Assembly (NCBI RefSeq): GCF_000003195.3
Contig: NC_012870.2
Span: forward strand, 16,360,501-16,424,500
Length of the DNA stretch: 64,000 nt
Source: Sorghum bicolor
Lineage: Eukaryota; Streptophyta; Magnoliopsida; Poales; Poaceae
Direction of reading: 5' to 3'
The first letter of the stretch is position 1, and the number at the start of each line of letters is the position of its first letter. Of the stretch, positions 61,999 to 64,000 are shown in pieces. A program made the position numbers and the translations under genes. The notes under the pieces are model-generated. The model saw only the letters and a list, made by a program, of their open reading frames with translations, made no database searches and had not been told where the DNA came from.

Positions 61999-62260
61999 GT
62001 GGCGTCCACGTTCCAGTAGCAGAAAAGCGAGCAGACACCACCAGCAGCAAAGGCCCCTCACGTGATCCCTGGATCCTGGCTGATCCCGAAGTCCCTATTC
62101 CAAATTCCATCATCCATATGTTCGGCTTCGCCAGCTTCGGCAGTTCAGTGAGGCGCCAGGTAGGAATCTGAAATTTAGTTACTAATTGGCTAATTGTTTC
62201 TCACGTGATCTCTATTTTATAAAGTTGTAGTTACTAATTGTTTCTCTAATTTTTTTTAAA

Positions 62261-62828
62261 GATTAAGTCTAATTTTAGCCTCTCAACTATTGGCTGAGTT
62301 TAATTTTAGTCCTCAACTACAAAACTGTATGTTTTTCACCCTCAACTATCAAAACCGGGTCACTTTTAGCACCCGGAGAGAGGACAGGACGGTTTTGAGC
62401 CACTTTGAGCGGTTTTTTCCATTTTCTTTTCTATGGTTAAACCTGTGAATTTTATTGTGAATTTTTGAAGCATTGGAAATTCATTAAATTTTTTGGGTAG
62501 CCTTTTCATGATGTTCTCTATGTAGAAAAAATGTGAAACTATGAAAGTAAGTATTTTTTGATGCTAAAAAATTAGCTTTTTTAATTAATAAATACATGTT
62601 CTATGATTTTTGTAGGATAATATATATATCCTATGATCATAAAACTTCTTGTGACCTTCAAAAAAGTTTAAGATTAATTTAATGATGTTTGCTTATGTCC
62701 CTAATTTATATGTAATTAATAAAGCATATAAATTAGAGATATAATCAAACATCATCAAATTAATCTCAAACTTTTTGTGATGGTCTATCTTAGTATAAAA
62801 CAGTTATGCAAAAAGTTTCATGATTATA

Positions 62829-62918
<90 letters not shown>

Positions 62919-63269
62919 TAAAAAATGATAGAACATGTATTTATTAATTAAAAGATCTATTTTTTTAGCATAAAACACTACTTATTTTTATAGTTTCATA
63001 TTTTTCCTTTATAGAAAACATCATGACAAGGCTACCCAAAAAAAATGATGAATTTACCATGCTCAAACAATTCACTATGAAATTCACAGGTTTAACCATA
63101 GAAAAGAAAAAGGAAAAACCGCTCAAAGTGGCTCAAAACTGTCCTGTCCTCTCTCCGGGGGCTAAAAGTGACCGGTTTTGATAGTTGAGGGTGAAAAACA
63201 GACGGTTTTGTAGTTGAGGGCTAAAATTAAACTCGGCCAATAGTTAAGGGGCTAAAAGTAGACTTAATC
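62261..63269. mobile_element. 1-kb foldback element with long inverted arms and an (AT)n loop
   Basis: The left end GATTAAGTCTAATTTTAGCC is inverted at the right end (GCTAAAAGTAGACTTAATC). Homology runs inward over more than 300 bases per arm, for example GAGAGAGGACAGGACGG on the left and CTGTCCTGTCCTCTCTCC on the right. The flanks share ATTTTTTTTAA, a probable target duplication. The centre is (AT)n. Confidence 0.88.
62828..62917. repeat. (AT)n microsatellite, about 45 units
   Basis: Pure AT dinucleotides at the apex of the foldback element. Confidence 0.97.
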
Positions 63270-63754
63270 CATTTTTTTTAATAGTACCATGTCATCAATA
63301 AAGTATCTTTTTGACAATGATAAAAGAAAGAAGAAAAAGCGAATCGACGATCTTCGCATCAAAGAATGTTAGAAGAAACATTTAAGATAATTTAATATGT
63401 ATACCAATTATTTTATACGAATATTGCTTTTCCATTTGGTTAACTGCTTATGTGTATATAGTACCAACAGGTAGTACTAGTAGTATTATCATGTTTATAT
63501 ATAAAAGGTCTAAAATTTTAGATTCGTTCCACGTCCAAAAATGCTCAGCACCGGCCCCCAGTATATCAGTATGTTATAGACATTGGAGAGGGATCGATCG
63601 GCAAACCCACAAATAAATCATTTGAAGCGGGTTTGTGTTTAAAATGGCCGACTTGCAGGTCCGGCAACAAACCCGCTTGCATTCGTACTTGTCTACATCA
63701 TCCATGGCCTGCACCTAGTGTCTAGCATAGGCCATACTCATTCGTCCATGGATA

Positions 63755-64000
63755 CCAGAAACTAGAATGCTTTATTCCTCAAACTTTTTAAAAAAAACTT
63801 TAAGTGTCTTTTGTATCTAGCAGAACCTAAACGACAAGGCCAGTAATGAAATTGAGAAGATCAATTCGCTACAGCTTGGATGATCTGACTTGGGCGATGA
63901 GCTCTCTTCTCAAAATCTTTCCCGCAGCAGATTTTGGTACACTGTCCACAAACGTTACCTTCTTCAATCTCTTGTAGTGCGCGACCTGAAATGTAGTTCA
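63755..64000 (-). repeat. Third copy of the 4CL-exon segment found in arms A and B
   Basis: Matches 55110-55410 in the same orientation (AGAATGCTTTATTCCT, then ATCTAGCAGAA, then AAGATCAATTCGCTACAGCTT) and continues to the window edge. Confidence 0.85.
63869..63985 (-). CDS. 4-coumarate:CoA ligase-like (peroxisomal acyl-activating enzyme), last exon, partial gene
   Basis: The 39-codon exon follows an acceptor (CATTTCAG) and ends in TAG at 63871-63869. It encodes [18 protein letters not shown], then [20 protein letters not shown]. The block [11 protein letters not shown] is the conserved A10 motif of the ANL superfamily; its lysine contacts the acyl-adenylate. The final SKL is a classical PTS1 signal, so the enzyme should act in peroxisomes on phenylpropanoid or jasmonate-precursor-like acids, as 4CL-like proteins do. 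Earlier exons lie beyond 64000. Nothing is broken here. Confidence 0.9.
   Translation of the reverse strand, partial: VAHYKRLKKVTFVDSVPKSAAGKILRRELIAQVRSSKL

Overview
This is a plant nuclear window, most likely from a panicoid grass (Sorghum or a close relative). The reasons are intron-split genes with GC-rich first exons, many Tourist/Stowaway-type MITEs, Tekay-like and Tat-like Ty3/gypsy remnants, and grass gene families such as DUF1618. The organism is inferred, not proven. I saw no prokaryotic, organellar, tRNA or rRNA genes.

Layout. 1-5152: the end of a chromodomain Ty3/gypsy polyprotein and a very long 3' LTR. 5153-17600: nested transposon remnants. These include a MITE split by a solo-LTR-like element, the tail of a CACTA transposon, and the 3' part of a Tat-type gypsy element with an antisense plant-mobile-domain ORF. 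17750-23133: arm A of an inverted duplication, with a two-exon DUF1618 gene. 23507-24675: a 5'-truncated LINE with a clear target duplication. 28202-36242 (minus): a multi-exon ubiquitin-specific protease gene with a zf-UBP domain and a long C-terminal extension. 36480-42500: a cluster of MITEs and small tandem or inverted repeats. 42590-48974 (plus): a CCCH-zinc-finger-like nuclear protein gene. 50071-54662 (plus): a complete purple acid phosphatase gene with a transposon-filled first intron. 55005-58700: arm B of the inverted duplication, with a second DUF1618 gene on the minus strand. 59000-63270: AT microsatellites, a Mutator-like element, a hAT element and a 1-kb foldback. 63869-63985 (minus): the last exon of a peroxisomal 4-coumarate:CoA-ligase-like gene that continues past the window edge.

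The host genes do unrelated jobs (deubiquitination, RNA binding, phosphate release, acyl activation) and do not form a pathway. The strongest structural story is the inverted duplication. Arms A and B share the DUF1618 gene and a relic of the 4CL-like last exon. Arm B supplies empty sites for MITE insertions in arm A. A third, intact copy of the 4CL-like exon lies at the right edge, so the order of events can be read. Other points worth attention are the unusual tail on the protease, a roughly 20-fold excess of the hexamer GCCGAT/ATCGGC in the Tat remnant, and a perfect 48-bp inverted copy lodged in a Stowaway-like MITE.
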